A stretch of DNA of 64,000 nt from a virus. The translations under genes were made by a program, and so were the position numbers. Of the stretch, positions 63,079 to 64,000 are shown one piece after another; position 1 is the stretch's first letter, and every line of letters begins with the position of its first letter. The notes beneath the pieces are model-generated. The model had not been told where the DNA came from. It saw only the letters and a program-made list of their open reading frames with translations, and did not search any database. Where the stretch lies: positions 43,023-107,022 of the IMG/VR virus record IMGVR_UViG_3300044638_008494. The stretch is one strand, 5' to 3'.

Positions 63079-63231
63079 ATGACAGAGAAAGAAAAAGAAT
63101 TGGCGAAGCTCTACGCTCAACTTGAACAAGCCGCAGAGGACTTACTCAACCCTTGTCTGGACGATCAAACAACTTGCTTGCTTGTCCACATGAACAAGCT
63201 CCGCAAAAAAATCCGCGAAGCTCAAAAATAA
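63079..63231 (+). CDS. Small helical protein of unknown function, 50 aa
   Basis: A charged, helical peptide (TEKEKELAKLYAQLEQAAED, then basic HMNKLRKKIREAQK) with two Cys in the middle. It is a single-gene unit, and the -35 box of the next promoter begins 4 nt after its stop. No family was recognised. The start is fixed by its promoter. Confidence 0.68.
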   Translation: MTEKEKELAKLYAQLEQAAEDLLNPCLDDQTTCLLVHMNKLRKKIREAQK

Positions 63232-63234
63232 TCC

Positions 63235-63263
63235 TTGCAACCGAAAACAAAATCAAAGAAAAT
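63235..63263 (+). promoter_or_regulatory. Sigma70-like promoter, leaderless type (weak -10)
   Basis: TTGCAA, 17-bp spacer and GAAAAT. The -10 ends 6 nt before ATG 63270. It immediately follows the preceding stop. Confidence 0.6.
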
Positions 63264-63269
63264 AAAATT

Positions 63270-63512
63270 ATGAAAATCACCAAGACTGACCTCTACGACA
63301 CCCTCATCCAAGCTCGCGTAGCTTTGTCAAAAGACATCCGCGAAACCTTGCGCGGTCGCCGTCACTCTTTCTCTCCGAACCTCTTGCGGGAATCTGTCCG
63401 CGAAAAAATCGCTGCCTATCGGTTGCTCTCCAACCTCTCGGAAATCAACGCGGAAACCTACACGCACAGCAAGCGTGACCTCGCTCGCGTAAAAAAAGCT
63501 CTTGCCAAGTAA
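63270..63512 (+). CDS. Small basic helical protein, 80 aa
   Basis: ATG 63270 was chosen because the promoter spacing fits; an open extension to 63153 lies within the preceding gene. The protein is helical and basic throughout (DLYDTLIQARVALSKDIRET, LRESVREKIAAYRLLSNL), compatible with a small nucleic-acid-binding or inhibitor protein. No family was recognised. The following promoter -35 lies inside its last codons. Confidence 0.7.
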   Translation: MKITKTDLYDTLIQARVALSKDIRETLRGRRHSFSPNLLRESVREKIAAYRLLSNLSEINAETYTHSKRDLARVKKALAK

Positions 63513-63530
63513 CGCAATCTCTGACAAAAT
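63502..63530 (+). promoter_or_regulatory. Sigma70-like promoter overlapping gene end (tentative)
   Basis: TTGCCA inside the end of the previous gene, 17-bp spacer and CAAAAT. The -10 ends 7 nt before ATG 63538, the only case with a 7-nt distance. Confidence 0.5.
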
Positions 63531-63537
63531 CACCACC

Positions 63538-64000
63538 ATGACACTACTAAGCACCAACAACACCAAAATCAAAAAAGGCGAAAAGCTCGGCTGGCGCACT
63601 TACGGCCTTTCACTCTCACCCGCTGGCAAAAGTGGCAAACAATTCTGTCCGCATCGCTCGGCTGGCTGTGAGTTTGCTTGTCTCGACACTTCGGGCATGG
63701 GCATCTTTTCAAACGTGCAAGACGCACGCCTTGCAAAGTCGCGTTTCTTCATCGACAACCGCAACGAGTTTCTTTCTCAGTTGCATAAAGAATTGCACAA
63801 TGCAGAAAAGTGGAGCGCAAAAAATAATATGCCTGTCGCCGTTCGTCCGAACGTGCTTTCTGATCTGCCTTGGCATAAGCTGATCGACATGGCGCGCTTT
63901 CCGTCAATTCAGTTTTACGATTACACGCCGAACCTTCAACGCATGATGCAGTTTCTAAACGGCGAGTTGCCTAAAAATTATCATCTGACCTTCTCGCGCA
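63538..64000 (+). CDS. GP88-like phage protein, N-terminal 154 aa (runs off window)
   Basis: The open frame starts with ATG at 63538 and is still open at the window end. Residues about 20-55 contain RTYGLSLSPAGKSGKQFCPH followed by SAGCEFACLDTSGMG, matching the phage gene-product-88 family as I remember it (a conserved SPAGKSG and Cys-rich block). Later blocks AVRPNVLSDLPWHKLI and FPSIQFYDYTPNLQRM are also family-like. The Cys residues suggest a metal or iron-sulfur site. The family's function is not known to me, and the C-terminus is outside the window. Confidence 0.72.
   Translation, partial: MTLLSTNNTKIKKGEKLGWRTYGLSLSPAGKSGKQFCPHRSAGCEFACLDTSGMGIFSNVQDARLAKSRFFIDNRNEFLSQLHKELHNAEKWSAKNNMPVAVRPNVLSDLPWHKLIDMARFPSIQFYDYTPNLQRMMQFLNGELPKNYHLTFSR

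Noticed and set aside
1-64000. Assigning a bacterial host
   Set aside because: Promoter and start-codon context hint at a host that accepts leaderless mRNA, but no host-derived gene, tRNA or attachment site is present to name a group.

Overview
The window is a large piece of a tailed double-stranded DNA phage (Caudoviricetes). It carries a full head and long-tail morphogenesis set: PhoH-like ATPase, large terminase, portal, prohead protease, major capsid protein, connectors, tail tube, a 3108-residue tape measure and tail-tip proteins. I see no tail sheath gene, and the tape measure is very long, so a siphovirus with a very long non-contractile tail is the best reading. No integrase, replication gene or tRNA is visible. 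The host cannot be named from this sequence. It should have higher GC than most of this phage DNA and should tolerate leaderless and Shine-Dalgarno-poor mRNAs.

Layout. (1) From 40101 down to 1, minus strand: one long collinear morphogenesis cluster read right to left. In order it encodes PhoH, a zinc-ribbon protein, a sigma-like factor, a coiled-coil protein, a zinc-finger ERCC4 nuclease, TerL, portal, four fibre-like or lectin-like proteins, protease, a small head protein, MCP, neck proteins, tail tube, small assembly proteins, tape measure and distal tail proteins. Strong intrinsic terminators follow the MCP and tail-tube genes, the two products needed in most copies. (2) From 40204 to 56050, plus strand: a divergent cassette of eight fibre or receptor-binding type genes built from a few duplicated modules, including three giant Gly/Ser/Phe/Tyr-rich repeat proteins. 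(3) 56061-56726, minus: a lone metallophosphoesterase. (4) From about 57040 to the end, plus strand: a compositionally different module of about 20 very small genes of mostly unknown function, probably early or host-interaction genes, ending in an incomplete GP88-like gene.

The right module holds the most striking signals. Fifteen promoters with -35 and -10 boxes 16-17 bp apart sit so that the -10 box ends 6 nt (once 7 nt) before a start position, which predicts leaderless mRNAs starting on the AUG. Seven copies of a composite repeat lie between the operons. Each has a GC-rich core, 19 bp of it identical in six copies, flanked by two imperfect-palindrome arms. Four copies are followed by a second conserved 17-bp element. 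One of the promoters drives not a protein gene but a roughly 200-nt structured RNA candidate (62463-62663) with nested hairpins, a possible long-range pairing and a terminator.

A plausible division of labour is that host polymerase reads the host-like promoters of the right module first. The sigma-like protein encoded at 38025-38708 may then redirect polymerase to the AT-rich structural genes, many of which have a TAATAT element just before the start codon. That last step is inference. The tape measure is also unusual: eight copies of an ASGFIPNFA-type motif separate segments resembling nucleases and a kinase-like fold, as if cargo domains were built into a protein that may enter the cell with the DNA.
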